Assembly (NCBI GenBank): GCA_963797115.1
Contig: CAWCOH010000002.1
Span: 682,001 to 746,000 of the forward strand
DNA from: AP-15 sp963797115
GTDB taxonomy: Bacteria; Pseudomonadota; Alphaproteobacteria; ATCC43930; CGMCC-115725
Length of the DNA: 64,000 nucleotides
Direction of reading: 5' to 3'
This document shows, piece by piece, positions 1 to 8,280 of the stretch. The number at the start of each line of letters is the position of its first letter. Positions within the stretch are counted from its first letter, which is position 1. The translations under genes and the position numbers were made by a program. The notes below the pieces were generated by a model that was given only the letters and a program-made list of their open reading frames with translations, ran no database searches and was not told where the DNA came from.

Positions 1-117
1 GCCATGCGATTGTCCAAGAGAAATGTCCCCATGCTACCGCAGTCCGGGTGACGGCAGTGTCACCGGAGCAGACTGATCTACTAAGGCCGGTGCCGTGGTC
101 GCCCCACGGCCCGGAGC

Positions 118-615
118 TCAAGCTGCTTCCACCGCCTCCGCGTGGAGCTGAGCACGCACGACCCGTCCGAGCAATTCGAGCAGCACAACGACGCGATCCT
201 GATCGCGCAACTCGACCAGCCTGCCGACCATGTCCTCAAGCGCCCCTGCGGTCACCCGAACGAGGTCACCGAGCCGCAACGATTTGCTCGGATCGAGTTG
301 GTCGAAACCGCCAGCCTTCTCCCGTTCCCGTATCGCGGTCACGATCTCAGATGGCACTGGGGCGGGCTCATCCCCGGCGCGGATAATATCGGCGACTCCA
401 ACCGTCGAAAGGATGGGGCGCCAGCGCATCGACGCCCGATCGATGCCGGCGAAGAGGTAGCGCGGAAACAGTGGACGCAGCACCATCTGGTGACGTCGCG
501 CGTGACTGATCCGCTTACGATAGCACGGAAGATAGGCTGAATAACCCTGCCGCAGCAGGTGCTGAACCGCCTTGGTCTCGTCACGCGGCCGCGTGTGGAC
601 GGCGTACCAGCGCAT
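118..615 (-). CDS. NusG/RfaH-family transcription antitermination protein
   Basis: A 165-residue protein that begins with the NusG N-terminal (NGN) signature WYAVHTRPRDE and ends with a KOW-type segment (GDLVRV, then GLVGR-like DMVGRLVEL). Family members bind RNA polymerase and keep it elongating through long operons. This is a specialised paralogue, shorter than housekeeping NusG, of the kind found in front of exopolysaccharide clusters. ATG at 615 overlaps the stop of the upstream regulator as TGATG, so the two are translationally coupled; a GTG at 618 is the alternative start. Its expected target operon would lie beyond the left edge of the window. Family assignment is firm, target is inferred. 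Confidence 0.85.
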   Translation of the reverse strand: MRWYAVHTRPRDETKAVQHLLRQGYSAYLPCYRKRISHARRHQMVLRPLFPRYLFAGIDRASMRWRPILSTVGVADIIRAGDEPAPVPSEIVTAIREREKAGGFDQLDPSKSLRLGDLVRVTAGALEDMVGRLVELRDQDRVVVLLELLGRVVRAQLHAEAVEAA

Positions 616-1313
616 CACCGCGCTGTTTCCTCGACGTGGTCCGTCGATTTCGGCGAAATGCGCAACAGGGTTGGCGCGACGACGCAGCCGCTTGGCAAGC
701 CGCTCAGCTCAGCCGCTGATAACAAGCGCTCAAAATTGGCTTGTGGTGCTTGCGTATCGGTCACGATGATCCCATCGAGCCTGCGGGGACCGGAAAGCGT
801 TAGCGCCGTGTCAACGTCGGCGACCACCGGGAGGCCGCCGCAACGCCGTCCTGCCCGCTCCCGATCGACGACGCAGAGTACTTCGATAGCGGTCTCGCCG
901 GCGCTGAGAATTGCGATCTCTGCGAGGTCGCCTGCACCGTAAAGAGCGACCCTGCGCCAGCCGCGGGCCTCGCATTGCCGAAACAAGGCCGCACAGTCGG
1001 TGCGCGCACGGCGAAAGAAATCAAACGACACAGCGAGGTATTCGGTGGTCAGCCGGCTCTTCTCAGCGAGGCCCTGGGGCGTCAGATAATAAGAATAGCG
1101 GTTGATGGGTACCTGGCTCATCTTGATCAGGCCTTTGCGGACGCAGCGGCGCAAATACGCGTTTGCGAGTCCAACCGCAATGCCTAGGTCGTGCGCCAGC
1201 TTGCGCTGGGTGATCGCGCTGTTGCGCTCGATCGATGTGAGCACGCTCAGCACAATGCTCGGGTTGCCGCCCTCTTCGACTTGACTTTGCTCCCCCACCC
1301 CGACCGTCCTCAT
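615..1313 (-). CDS. Winged-helix (MarR/EPS-associated type) transcriptional regulator
   Basis: A 232-residue protein. Residues about 20-75 form a winged helix (ITQRKLAHDLGIAVGLANAYL, then the wing KGLIKM..INRYSYYLTPQG). The C-terminal half has a nucleotide-binding look (RRVALYGAGDLAEIA, then GLPVV) like the NAD-binding fold of sugar-nucleotide enzymes. Proteins of this architecture are annotated as EPS-associated MarR-type regulators and often precede a NusG-like gene, as here with a TGATG junction. ATG at 1313 is the first start. It probably controls the same polysaccharide operon as its partner; this is inference from the pairing. Confidence 0.75.
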   Translation of the reverse strand: MRTVGVGEQSQVEEGGNPSIVLSVLTSIERNSAITQRKLAHDLGIAVGLANAYLRRCVRKGLIKMSQVPINRYSYYLTPQGLAEKSRLTTEYLAVSFDFFRRARTDCAALFRQCEARGWRRVALYGAGDLAEIAILSAGETAIEVLCVVDRERAGRRCGGLPVVADVDTALTLSGPRRLDGIIVTDTQAPQANFERLLSAAELSGLPSGCVVAPTLLRISPKSTDHVEETAR

Positions 1314-1443
1314 CGCATGATGGCGTAGTCTAGCGCGTTCACGGGGTGAACGTCAAGCTCCTCGGTCTGTCCCTAATCCCGGCTAGCGGGTCGGGATTCG
1401 GGCAATTCTGCAAGGAAGTGATGGAGTCTGCTTTTGTTCTGAC

Positions 1444-1842
1444 GTGATGGTAGGTTTCACCCGCTGGTTGCGGGGGAACGGGGATAGGGATCGACTGGAT
1501 TTTGAGATCGATGTTGAGCTGGAAACGGGGCTGATCACGGGGCATGCGGGAGTGCCCGGGTTGATCGAAGCGTTTCGCCAGACCGGGACAGCGGCGGTGA
1601 TCGATCGAGAGATCACACTGAAACGTCGCAAACGTGGCCTGAGCGCATCAGAGATGGTCGAGAGCCTATCAGCGATGTGGGCGGCGGGCGGCGAGCGGGC
1701 TGAGGATCTCGATCAGTTCCGCCAAGACAAAGCGCTGGCGTTGTTGCTGGGGCACGACCTGCCGGCGGCGCAGACGGCGCGCGGTTTCCTGACGCAACTT
1801 CATGCCGAGGATCTGCCGCTGCTGCAGGAGGGCAAATCATTG
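1444..1842 (+). pseudogene. IS1380-family transposase, N-terminal fragment
   Basis: The reading frame carries the N-terminal conserved block of IS1380-family transposases: GVPGLIEAFRQTG, DREITLKRRKRGL, SASEMVESL, AAGGERAEDL, ALALLLGHDLPAAQTARGFL. Full-length members exceed 400 residues; here homology stops after about 130 residues (around 1842), and the DDE catalytic core is absent. No matching terminal inverted repeat was recognised on either side. It is a dead fragment directly upstream of a decayed integrase and marks the edge of a remnant mobile region. Confidence 0.75.
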
Positions 1843-1933
1843 TGCGTAGATTTGTGGGTCAATTGGACGGACAATAGCGAGAACCAACGATAAACGATCT
1901 CTCTAAGGTCGTGGATGAGGCCGAGGAAAGATC

Positions 1934-3035
1934 ATGGCTCGTGCGTCAAGCAAGCTCTCCGCGGTCGGGGTCAAGGGCATCGACCAGAAAGGGATGTACC
2001 ACGATGGCGGCGGGCTTTATCTCCAGGTGAGCGCCGGCGAGGCCAAATCGTGAATTTTTAGGTTCACGCCCGACGGCCGTTCCCGCGAGATGGGCTTGGG
2101 ACCCGTCCGTGCCATTCCCCTCGAGTGCCCCAGGGTGCGTGTCGACGGGATCGACCTGATCGAGGTGCAGAGGGCGGAGCGCGAGCAGAAGAGCCTCGAT
2201 GCGGCCAAATCGATGACCTTCGGCGCATGCGCCGCGGTCTATATCGATGCGCATAAGGCCGGCTGGCGGAATGCAAAGCATATCGATCAATGGTCCAACA
2301 CACTTTCCACCTATGCGAGCCCGGTCTTCGGTTCCTTGCCTATGCAGGCCGTCGATGTCGGGCTCGCGATGAAGGCCCTCGAGCCGATTTGGCAGACGAA
2401 GTCGGAGACAGCGAGCCGGCTGCGGGGACGGATCGAGGCGGCCCTCGCGACAAGCTCCTCCCAGCGCGCAACAAGGTTCGCAAAGTAGAGCACATCCTCG
2501 CCTGCCTCACGACGAGCTTGCCGATTTCATCGCAGTGCTGCGCAGCCAAGAAGGGATCGCGGCGCGGGCGTTGGAATTTCTGATCCTGACCGCAACTTGC
2601 ACCGGCCAGGTGATCGGCGCTCGGTGGGACGAGGTCGATCTCGGTCAGAAGATTTGGGTCGCACCGGCGGCACGGATGAAAGCGGGCCGGGAGCACCGGG
2701 TCCGGCTCTCTCTGGGTCGGCCGGGGCCACCCTCGAAGAGATGAAGAAGATCCGCGAGAGCGACTTCATCTTTCCCGGCGGCAAAAGGGGCAAGCCGCTT
2801 TCGAAAATGGCGATGCTGGCCGTTGTCAAGCGCATCGCTAGAAGCGACGTCACGAACTACGGGTTCCGATCGAGCTTTCGCGATTGGGCGGCGGAGCGAA
2901 CGAACTTCCCGCGCGAGATCGCCTATGTGGCGCTGACGCACACGGTCGGCGACAAGGTCGAAGCCGCCTATCGCTGAGGAGACCTGTTTCAGAAACGGCA
3001 GCAGATGATGGATGCCTAGGCGAAATACTGCGGGA
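1934..3035 (+). pseudogene. P4-type tyrosine integrase, multiply disrupted
   Basis: ATG at 1934 opens the DUF4102-type arm domain (GMYHDGGGLYLQV), which hits a stop near 2053. The core-binding region continues in another frame at 2205-2485 (MTFGACAAVYIDAHKAGW). The catalytic domain follows in two more frames (FLILTATCTGQVIGARWDEV from about 2575, and YGFRSSFRDWAAERTNFPRE to 2977). The end still reads AAYR-stop-GDLFQKRQQMMDA-stop-AKYC, so one stop replaces the Arg usually present after AAYR and the other replaces the usual Trp. In the catalytic block the normal GLRSE is TGQVI, so the first catalytic Arg is lost as well. Clearly non-functional. Confidence 0.85.
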
Positions 3036-3435
3036 CCACTGGGCCGCAGGCGGAGGTTGTTCGGATCAGCAGCCGTGCCTGAGCTTGATATTCGACCCGG
3101 AGGGGCGGGCGAGACGAGCCGGTAACGTTGGAGGGTTATCTCCGCCCTGATCCGCGCTCTAGCATTCCCATCGCTGTCTTGCGACGCTGCGGCCGACGTC
3201 ACGCTGCCGGGAGGGTTCCTATCGGGATTGTCGCGTCAGCGGTGTGCGTAGCGCGGCGTGATTGCCGCGCCAAGGACATGAATTCATCCGGCCAGCGGCG
3301 CCCCAACCGGTAAGCCACGCACCTCCCGCCCCGGGAACGCCCCCGGAACTCGGCCTGCAACCTAATCGCGGTGAGCACAGCGTCCGTTCCGCCGAGCGGC
3401 CAGCACCCTATCCCGCGCAACGTTAGATAAGCCTG
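3036..3435. other. Gap without a convincing gene
   Basis: Between the end of the integrase remnant and the primase-like remnant. Short open frames exist on both strands, for example 3199-3420 minus, but none has a recognisable motif or ribosome-binding site. Probably decayed mobile-island DNA. Confidence 0.5.
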
Positions 3436-3643
3436 TTACCAAGTGTCTTGGGCGGAAGTGGCGTAATTTGAAAGATTCACCACGCCAGACGCCGGGATAC
3501 TCGCGGGTGTTGAGGCAGATTGGGATAGGTTGGGGCGCGGCAGCGAACTACCATTCATGGAAGCGGCGCAGCACGGCTGGTGTCGAGTAGGCGTGGTATT
3601 GCGCGCATTGCAGGAACCCGTCCACACCCCTTGGCCGCGCGCA
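3436..3643 (-). pseudogene. 3' part of IS21-interrupted primase-like gene
   Basis: This continues the minus-strand gene that begins at 5867, once the insertion element and one copy of its 4-bp target duplication are removed. The rejoined frame reads PGMYARGQGVW, then the apparent protein shifts frame: GFLQCAQYHAYSTPAVLRRF in one frame and ICLNTREYPGV in another. The order W-x-G-F, T-x-x-x-L-R-R-F-H-x-W and N-I-x-L-N-T-R resembles the N-terminal domain of phage bifunctional DNA primase/polymerases. At least two indels are needed, so the gene had lost function independently of the insertion. Function is a low-confidence motif call. Confidence 0.45.
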
Positions 3644-3671
3644 TGTTAGCGCCGCTGTAATTCTGACCCAG
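3644..3671 (+). repeat. IS21 left terminal inverted repeat
   Basis: Starts TGTTAGCGCCGCTG and matches the reverse complement of the right end at 21 of 28 positions. A second TGACCCA motif follows near 3690, the multiple-repeat layout usual for IS21 ends. Confidence 0.8.
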
Positions 3672-3731
3672 GTCGCCGACTGAAAGCTGACCCACTGGCT
3701 AGGCTGGTTCCCTCGATGTGGAGGGGGCCGG

Positions 3732-4751
3732 ATGGTGGGAGTGGAGGCGGCATTGGAGATCCGGGTATTGCATCGGCACGGCAAGAGCATCCGCGAGATC
3801 GCGCGGGAAACGGGGGTCGCACGCAACACGGTGCGGCGCTATCTGCGCGACGAGGAAGCGGCACGCTACAAGCCGCGTCCGCCTCGGTCGGCCAAGCTCG
3901 ACCCGTTCAAGGCCTATGTCGCGGAGCGGTTGGGCTCGGCGGCGCCGGAGTGGATACCAGCGAGTGTGCTGCTAATGGAGCTGCGCGAGCACGGCTATTC
4001 CGGCGGTTACACGATGCTGAAGCTGTTCGTCGCGTCGCTGCGGCCGCAACAGGCGGTCGAGCCAGTGATCCGATTCGAGACGGGCCCAGGCGAGCAGATG
4101 CAGGTGGACTGGGCGGTCATTCGGCGCGGCAGCAACCGGCTCTCGGTATTCGTCGCGACGCTGGGCTGGAGCCGGGCCGCCTATGTCGAGTTCGTCACCG
4201 ACGAGCGGGTCGAGACGTTGATCGACGCGCACGAGAATGCTTTTTTGGCGTTCGGCGGCACGCCGCGCGAGGTGCTTTATGACAACATGCGCACCGTCGT
4301 GCTGGAGCGGCACGGCTACGGTCGCGGTCGCCACCGTTTCCATCCTGGGTTTCTCGACTTCGCCCGTCATTGCGGTTTCCGGCCGCGGCTGTGCGCGCCG
4401 TATCGGGCACAGACCAAAGGCAAGGTCGAGCGGTTCATCCGCTATCTGCGGCACAGCTTCTACGTGCCGCTGGCCAGCCGGCTGGCGCAGGAGGGCCTGA
4501 TCGTCGACCGCGAGACCGCGAACCTGACGGTCGGCCGATGGCTGCGCGAGGTGGCGAACGTCCGCGTGCACGGCACCACCGGCGAGATCCCGGCCGAACG
4601 TCTGGCGATCGAGAGAGTGCAGTTGCAGCCGGTGCCAACGCCTTATGGCGGGCGCAGCGTGCGCTCGCTCCAGAAGCCGGTGCCAGCACCGATCATCGGC
4701 CTGCAGCACCCGCTGTCGTTTTACGACGCGTTTGCCGGCGGCGTCCGATGA
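3732..4751 (+). CDS. istA: IS21-family transposase IstA
   Basis: A 339-residue transposase. An N-terminal helix-turn-helix (about 15-40, HGKSIREIARETGVARNTVR) binds the ends. The rve/DDE core has Asp in QMQVDWA (about 122), Asp in VLYDNMRT (about 187) and Glu in TKGKVERFIR (about 234). The C-terminal region (GEIPAERL and beyond) is typical of the family. The ATG at 3732 gives an N-terminus that begins just ahead of the HTH. It overlaps istB by four bases and acts with it in transposition. No disruption seen. Confidence 0.92.
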   Translation: MVGVEAALEIRVLHRHGKSIREIARETGVARNTVRRYLRDEEAARYKPRPPRSAKLDPFKAYVAERLGSAAPEWIPASVLLMELREHGYSGGYTMLKLFVASLRPQQAVEPVIRFETGPGEQMQVDWAVIRRGSNRLSVFVATLGWSRAAYVEFVTDERVETLIDAHENAFLAFGGTPREVLYDNMRTVVLERHGYGRGRHRFHPGFLDFARHCGFRPRLCAPYRAQTKGKVERFIRYLRHSFYVPLASRLAQEGLIVDRETANLTVGRWLREVANVRVHGTTGEIPAERLAIERVQLQPVPTPYGGRSVRSLQKPVPAPIIGLQHPLSFYDAFAGGVR

Positions 4752-5557
4752 GCGATTTGCAGCATCAGCGCATCCTCGAGCTGTGCCAGGAGCTGCGGTT
4801 GAGCGCGATGCCCAACCTGTATTCCGGCATCGCCCAGAGCGCGGCGGCGAAAGCGGCCTCCTTCGCCGACTTCCTTGAAGAGACGCTGCGGGCCGAGCGT
4901 GATGCACGCAGCGCCCGAGCCCGCGAGATGTTTGCGCGGGTCGCCGGCTTTCCGACGATCAAGACGCTCGACGGCTTCGACTTCGGCTTTGCCAGCGGCG
5001 TACCGCGCCCCCAGATTCACGAGCTCGCCGGCCTGGCCTTTATCGAGCGCGCCGAGAACGTCGTCTTCCTCGGTCCGTCCGGTGTCGGCAAGACGCACCT
5101 GGCGATCGCGCTCGGCTACCTGGCCACCCAGCGCGGCCACAAGGTGCGCTTCACCACAGCCGCCGATCTGGTCATGACGCTCGAGACGGCGCAGCGCCAG
5201 GGTCGTTGGAAAGAGGCGCTGCACCGCACCGTCAGCGTCTACAAGCTCTTGATCATCGATGAGATCGGATACCTGCCGCTGGGGCGCGAACAGGCCAACC
5301 TGTTCTTCCAAGTAGTCGCCAAGCGTTACGAGAAGGGAGCGACGATCCTGACCTCAAACCTGACCTTCGGTTCGTGGGATCAGGCCTTCGCCGGCGACCC
5401 GGTGCTGACCGCGGCGATGCTCGACCGGCTGCTGCATCATTCGACCGTGGTCAGCATCCAGGGCGAGAGCTATCGGCTCAAGGACAAGCGTCGCGCCGGC
5501 TTGCTGAAAACGCCGGCACCGGCATCAACATGGCTTGCCCCGGTGGGTCCACAGTGA
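4748..5557 (+). CDS. istB: IS21-family helper ATPase IstB
   Basis: A 269-residue AAA+ protein starting at the ATG that overlaps the istA stop (ATGA). Walker A is FLGPSGVGKTHLA (about residues 110-122), Walker B is LLIIDEIGYLP, and sensor I is TILTSNLTF. It is a DnaC-like ATPase that assembles on DNA and directs IstA to the target. The frame remains open upstream, but homology begins with SDLQHQRILELC, supporting this start. Length is normal for the family (about 250-270). Confidence 0.93.
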   Translation: MSDLQHQRILELCQELRLSAMPNLYSGIAQSAAAKAASFADFLEETLRAERDARSARAREMFARVAGFPTIKTLDGFDFGFASGVPRPQIHELAGLAFIERAENVVFLGPSGVGKTHLAIALGYLATQRGHKVRFTTAADLVMTLETAQRQGRWKEALHRTVSVYKLLIIDEIGYLPLGREQANLFFQVVAKRYEKGATILTSNLTFGSWDQAFAGDPVLTAAMLDRLLHHSTVVSIQGESYRLKDKRRAGLLKTPAPASTWLAPVGPQ

Positions 5558-5686
5558 CCTCCCGCGCTGCGCTACGTCGGACTCATGGCGGTCACTTCGC
5601 TACGCGCGGGTCCCTCCTGTGGACTACCGGGACAAGCCCTCGAGCAACGAGACTGGGTCAAGGTTCAATCGGCGATATCGAGCAAA

Positions 5687-5714
5687 GTGGGTCAGGATTC
5701 AACCGGCGTTGACA
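5687..5714 (-). repeat. IS21 right terminal inverted repeat
   Basis: Read on the minus strand it starts TGTCAACGCCGG and pairs with the left end. TGACCCA motifs recur inward, at about 5655-5665. The CGCA target duplication follows at 5715-5718. Confidence 0.8.
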
Positions 5715-5867
5715 CGCATACATGCCCGGGAACTTGCCGAGCTGGGCCGGACTGATCTTGCTGAGCTCAGAGAGCTTGGCCCCGGCCGGGAGGATCGGCA
5801 GGATGCAATTCTGCAGGGCGGTGCCGATGTACTTCAGGAGATCTGAGAAGGTGACTTCCATATCCAT
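5715..5867 (-). pseudogene. 5' part of IS21-interrupted primase-like gene
   Basis: ATG at 5867, preceded by GGAGG with eight bases spacing, opens a protein starting MDMEVTFSDLLKYIG and running through LPILPAGAKLSELS to LGKFPGMYA, where the IS21 element interrupts it. The pattern P-x-x-A-K-L followed by LGKxPGxY resembles the start of phage bifunctional primase/polymerase proteins. The rest of the gene lies at 3436-3643 and is itself frameshifted. The identification rests on short motifs only. Confidence 0.5.
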
Positions 5868-5953
5868 CACGCATCCTCCGAGTGCGGCACCGGGGCAGCC
5901 CCTGAGATCGCCGATTGACCTCGGAATCGGTCCAAGCTGTTGAGGGATTTTCC

Positions 5954-6160
5954 TCAGTCATGCGCCGCCCAAGCCAACTCGGCGGCGTTGATCGCGGCGA
6001 GCGTTGCTGACATCGAGTAACGTGAGACAAGATGCCGGATCGCGTAGGGTTGTGCCTCAAGCGGGTTCCCGCTATCCTGGTCTTCGTCGATAGCCCTATC
6101 GATATTTCCTTCGGGCGTCGTTTGGGTAGCAGCCTGACGGAGCACTCTGGGGTGTTCCAT
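5954..6160 (-). CDS. Small hypothetical protein upstream of primase-like gene
   Basis: A 68-residue acidic protein (RQAATQTTPEGNIDRAIDED, then NPLEAQPYAIRHLV) ending in a hydrophobic-alternating helix SATLAAINAAELAWAAHD. It lies on the same strand and 86 bases upstream of the split primase-like gene. This fits a small prophage or satellite replication module, in which such short proteins are common. No domain recognised. The start at 6160 has no clear ribosome-binding site and the 5' end may be truncated. Confidence 0.45.
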   Translation of the reverse strand: MEHPRVLRQAATQTTPEGNIDRAIDEDQDSGNPLEAQPYAIRHLVSRYSMSATLAAINAAELAWAAHD

Positions 6161-6703
6161 CGCGCTGCTGAGAATCGCCCGGGCCGGCTATGCCCGAACT
6201 CGTACATGGCCGTCTCCATTTGAGTTGCCTATCTCCCGGGCGGCATGCAGGGATCGAAGCCCCGTCGACCTTTGCAAACCGCGCCGTCCTCCGCCAGGAT
6301 GTCCGTATCGGCCATATCGATGGACCTCGTTCGGTGCGCCTGCGCATCACTACTGCTCCCCCTCAAAACGTCGATATGGAAACAGCTTCGGCGTTCATTT
6401 CCTGTCTCCACGTTGATCCAGGCCGGGCTCGGGTCATCGGTCTGTGTTCGACATCGACACCCAGAGTGTGGTGATCGCGGCATGGTTCAGGAGCAAGGTG
6501 GATGCCGTTCTGGGTGTGTCGCCCGTGGTGCGCCGGCGAGACGCCAACGACACGCGCATGGTGCAGTTCTTCAAGCACAAGGACCACAGCCCTTGGATCC
6601 AAGGGCTCCTTCAACCTCCTCGTCCAGCCCGAGCATCTTGCGGACCGGTTCAAGGACGCGATTCTGCCGGCCGGTGTTGGCCAGCCCCGTGATGATCATG
6701 ATC
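6161..6703. other. Gap with fragmentary coding signal
   Basis: Several short overlapping frames occur on both strands. The plus-strand frame from 6444 (AAWFRSKVDAVLGVSP, then MVQFFKHKDHSPW) and its continuation in another frame (QPEHLADRFKDAILPAG) have protein-like composition but match nothing recognised. They probably represent another decayed gene of the mobile island. Confidence 0.35.
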
Positions 6704-7017
6704 ATGGAAAACGCCGCCCTCAACGCCATTAGGGCGTATCTCGATCCCGGCGAGAGCGCAGTCGGCACGACCGTCAACGTGCGCCATCCCGCGGCGACGC
6801 CGGTTGGACGCCTGGTTTCCGGGGAGGCGAGGTGACGAAGGTCGGCGGGCGGCAAATCGAGTTCACCGTCCGGGCAACCGAGGCCGCCAAGGAGATCGGG
6901 GCCGGCTCGCATTACCGGGTCGTCATCGACATGGATAGGTTCATGCGACGGCTCGAAGGAGCAACGGTTAGCCCGGTTTCGACCACAATCGGCGCGGCGG
7001 ATAAAGTTCGGCCCTGA
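6704..7017 (+). pseudogene. FlK-like (hotdog) thioesterase, frameshifted
   Basis: The first frame starts at ATG 6704 (MENAALNAIRAYLDPGES, then VGTTVNVRHPAATPVG) and stops at 6835. The second frame begins at 6832 (VTKVGGRQIEFTVRATEA, then IGAGSHYRVVIDMDRF). Together they spell one fluoroacetyl-CoA-thioesterase-like hotdog protein with the family blocks VRHxAATPxG, F-x-V-x-A and IGxGxHxRxVID. Adding one base at about 6830 (AGGTG to AGGGTG) restores the frame. Family members hydrolyse small acyl-CoA esters. The single indel could be an assembly error, but the neighbours are also decayed. Confidence 0.7.
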
Positions 7018-7121
7018 ATTGACGTTGACGGTCCTGGCTCCGCCTGGAGTCAGCCTCTCGATGTCGTCACGCCGCTCATCCTCCCGTGACGCACGGACGA
7101 ACTGCCGTGAAATCAATACCT

Positions 7122-7530
7122 CGGAGCGGTGATCGGCTCCGTCCATGGTTCGCGCTCGATCGCGAAACCTTTTACGACGAGACCCCGGTAGCGATCGCGC
7201 CGATGGGCTTTTGCTATCCCGGCCGCGACGGCAAAGGTGGAGATCTGCCGCCGCGCCGCTAATGTACACCGCGGTGGCATGCGCGATTGTTCGCCTTCTT
7301 CCCGGAGGTCGAGCTCACCCTGCTGGTCGGCAGCTATAGATCAACTACTCGTCCCAGGCGCCCGAGCAGGATCGATGACCGGAGCGATCTAGCGCTGGCG
7401 CGACTTCCCGCAGGAGCTCTCCGTTTTTCTCGCACACTTGGGCTGGCGCACCACGCGCCGGCTGCGCGACGACCCGTGGTTCGAGCGCGAGGCCTTGCTG
7501 GAGCCGCGAGCCTGCGCAGCGGTGGCGATC
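7122..7530 (+). pseudogene. Uracil-DNA glycosylase family remnant
   Basis: Pieces in several frames spell the core of a uracil-DNA glycosylase-type protein: SGDRLRPWFALDRETFYDE from 7122, VAIAPMGFCYPGRDGKGGDL to a stop near 7262, then WHARLFAFFPEVELTLLVGS, and finally RWRDFPQELSVFL plus DDPWFEREA. The N-terminal active-site part is missing, and the LPLPHPS motif expected near the end is lost. Several indels and stops mean it is a true pseudogene. It runs convergently into the metallopeptidase gene. Confidence 0.7.
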
Positions 7531-7921
7531 AATCCGCCTTCTCGATCCGCGCCATGTCCTCGTCGCTGAACCCGAAATGGTGGCCGATTTCGTGGATCAG
7601 TACGTGGCGCACTAGGCAGGCAAGGTCCTCGCCAGTCTCGCACCAATAATCGAGGATCGGCCGCCGGTACAAAAACACCATGTCGAGATCCGGCCCCGAA
7701 TCGCTGACGCTTTTATGCGGCAACGCTACGCCACGATAAAGACCGAGAATATCGAACGGGCTGTCGAGACCCATGGCCTCCTCGGTCTCTTCGTCGGGAA
7801 ATTCCTCGACCCGGATCACGACCGGGTTCAAATGAACCTTCAGCCGTCGCGGAATGACGGCGAGAGCGCACCGTGCCAGTTCCTCGATATCAGCGGGCGA
7901 TGGCGGCAGGTGTTCCGTCAT
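7529..7921 (-). CDS. Metallopeptidase family protein (zincin, DUF1025 type)
   Basis: A 130-residue protein with the zinc-protease motif HEIGHHFG (H110, E111, H114) near its C-terminus, preceded by DMVFLYRRPILDYW, both hallmarks of the small minimal-zincin family common in Alphaproteobacteria. Only the short acidic tail DEDMARIEKAD follows. Length is normal (about 120-140). The start at 7921 lies 29 bases from the divergent pterin dehydratase gene, so the two share a very short promoter region. Substrate is unknown for the family. Confidence 0.88.
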   Translation of the reverse strand: MTEHLPPSPADIEELARCALAVIPRRLKVHLNPVVIRVEEFPDEETEEAMGLDSPFDILGLYRGVALPHKSVSDSGPDLDMVFLYRRPILDYWCETGEDLACLVRHVLIHEIGHHFGFSDEDMARIEKAD

Positions 7922-7950
7922 GGTATCAATGCCTCAACCTGGAGGGTTAC

Positions 7951-8268
7951 ATGGTCGAGAAGCTTGTCGGAGCCGCTCGGCACGCGGCATTGCAGGAAAT
8001 CCACGGCTGGGCAGAGGTCGAAGATCGTGACGCTATCCGCAAAAGCTATCATTTCAGCGACTTCTCCGAGGCCTGGGGGTTCATGTCGCGAATGGCGCTC
8101 CTAGCCGAAAAAATGGACCACCACCCCGAGCTCTTCAACGTCTACAACCGCGTAGAGGTAGTTCTCTCGACTCACGACGCGGGCGGGCTGAGCGAACTCG
8201 ACATTCGTCTCGCGCACGCGATCGACGAGATCGCACCCGAGCGTGATCGGCGGCCGCCTCTGCCGTAA
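7951..8268 (+). CDS. phhB: 4a-hydroxytetrahydrobiopterin dehydratase
   Basis: A 105-residue pterin-4a-carbinolamine dehydratase, which recycles the pterin cofactor after aromatic amino acid hydroxylation. The diagnostic block is present: F-x-DFSEAWGFMSRMALLAEKMDHHPELFNVYNRV with the catalytic triad-like HHPE, followed by VVLSTHDAGGLSELD. ATG at 7951 follows GGAGGG (7941-7946) at close spacing. No phenylalanine hydroxylase is nearby; the gene is often solitary in this class. Confidence 0.92.
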   Translation: MVEKLVGAARHAALQEIHGWAEVEDRDAIRKSYHFSDFSEAWGFMSRMALLAEKMDHHPELFNVYNRVEVVLSTHDAGGLSELDIRLAHAIDEIAPERDRRPPLP

Positions 8269-8280
8269 TCGCAGCAAGCC

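Larger units (their letters stand above)
3644..5714 (+). mobile_element. Complete IS21-family insertion sequence
   Basis: A 2071-bp element with istA and istB overlapping by ATGA, bounded by imperfect inverted repeats that begin TGT (left) and end ACA (right). The flanks carry an identical 4-bp CGCA at 3640-3643 and 5715-5718, within the 4-8 bp duplication range of this family. Both genes are intact, so the element may still be active. It sits inside a minus-strand primase-like gene. Confidence 0.9.

Noticed and set aside
6232..6300. Minus-strand tRNA-like end (T-arm-like CGGGG-CTTCGAT-CCCTG with TTTGCAAA ahead)
   Set aside because: No matching 5' acceptor or D-arm lies upstream, and the 3' part CATGCCG has no partner. 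Chance resemblance.
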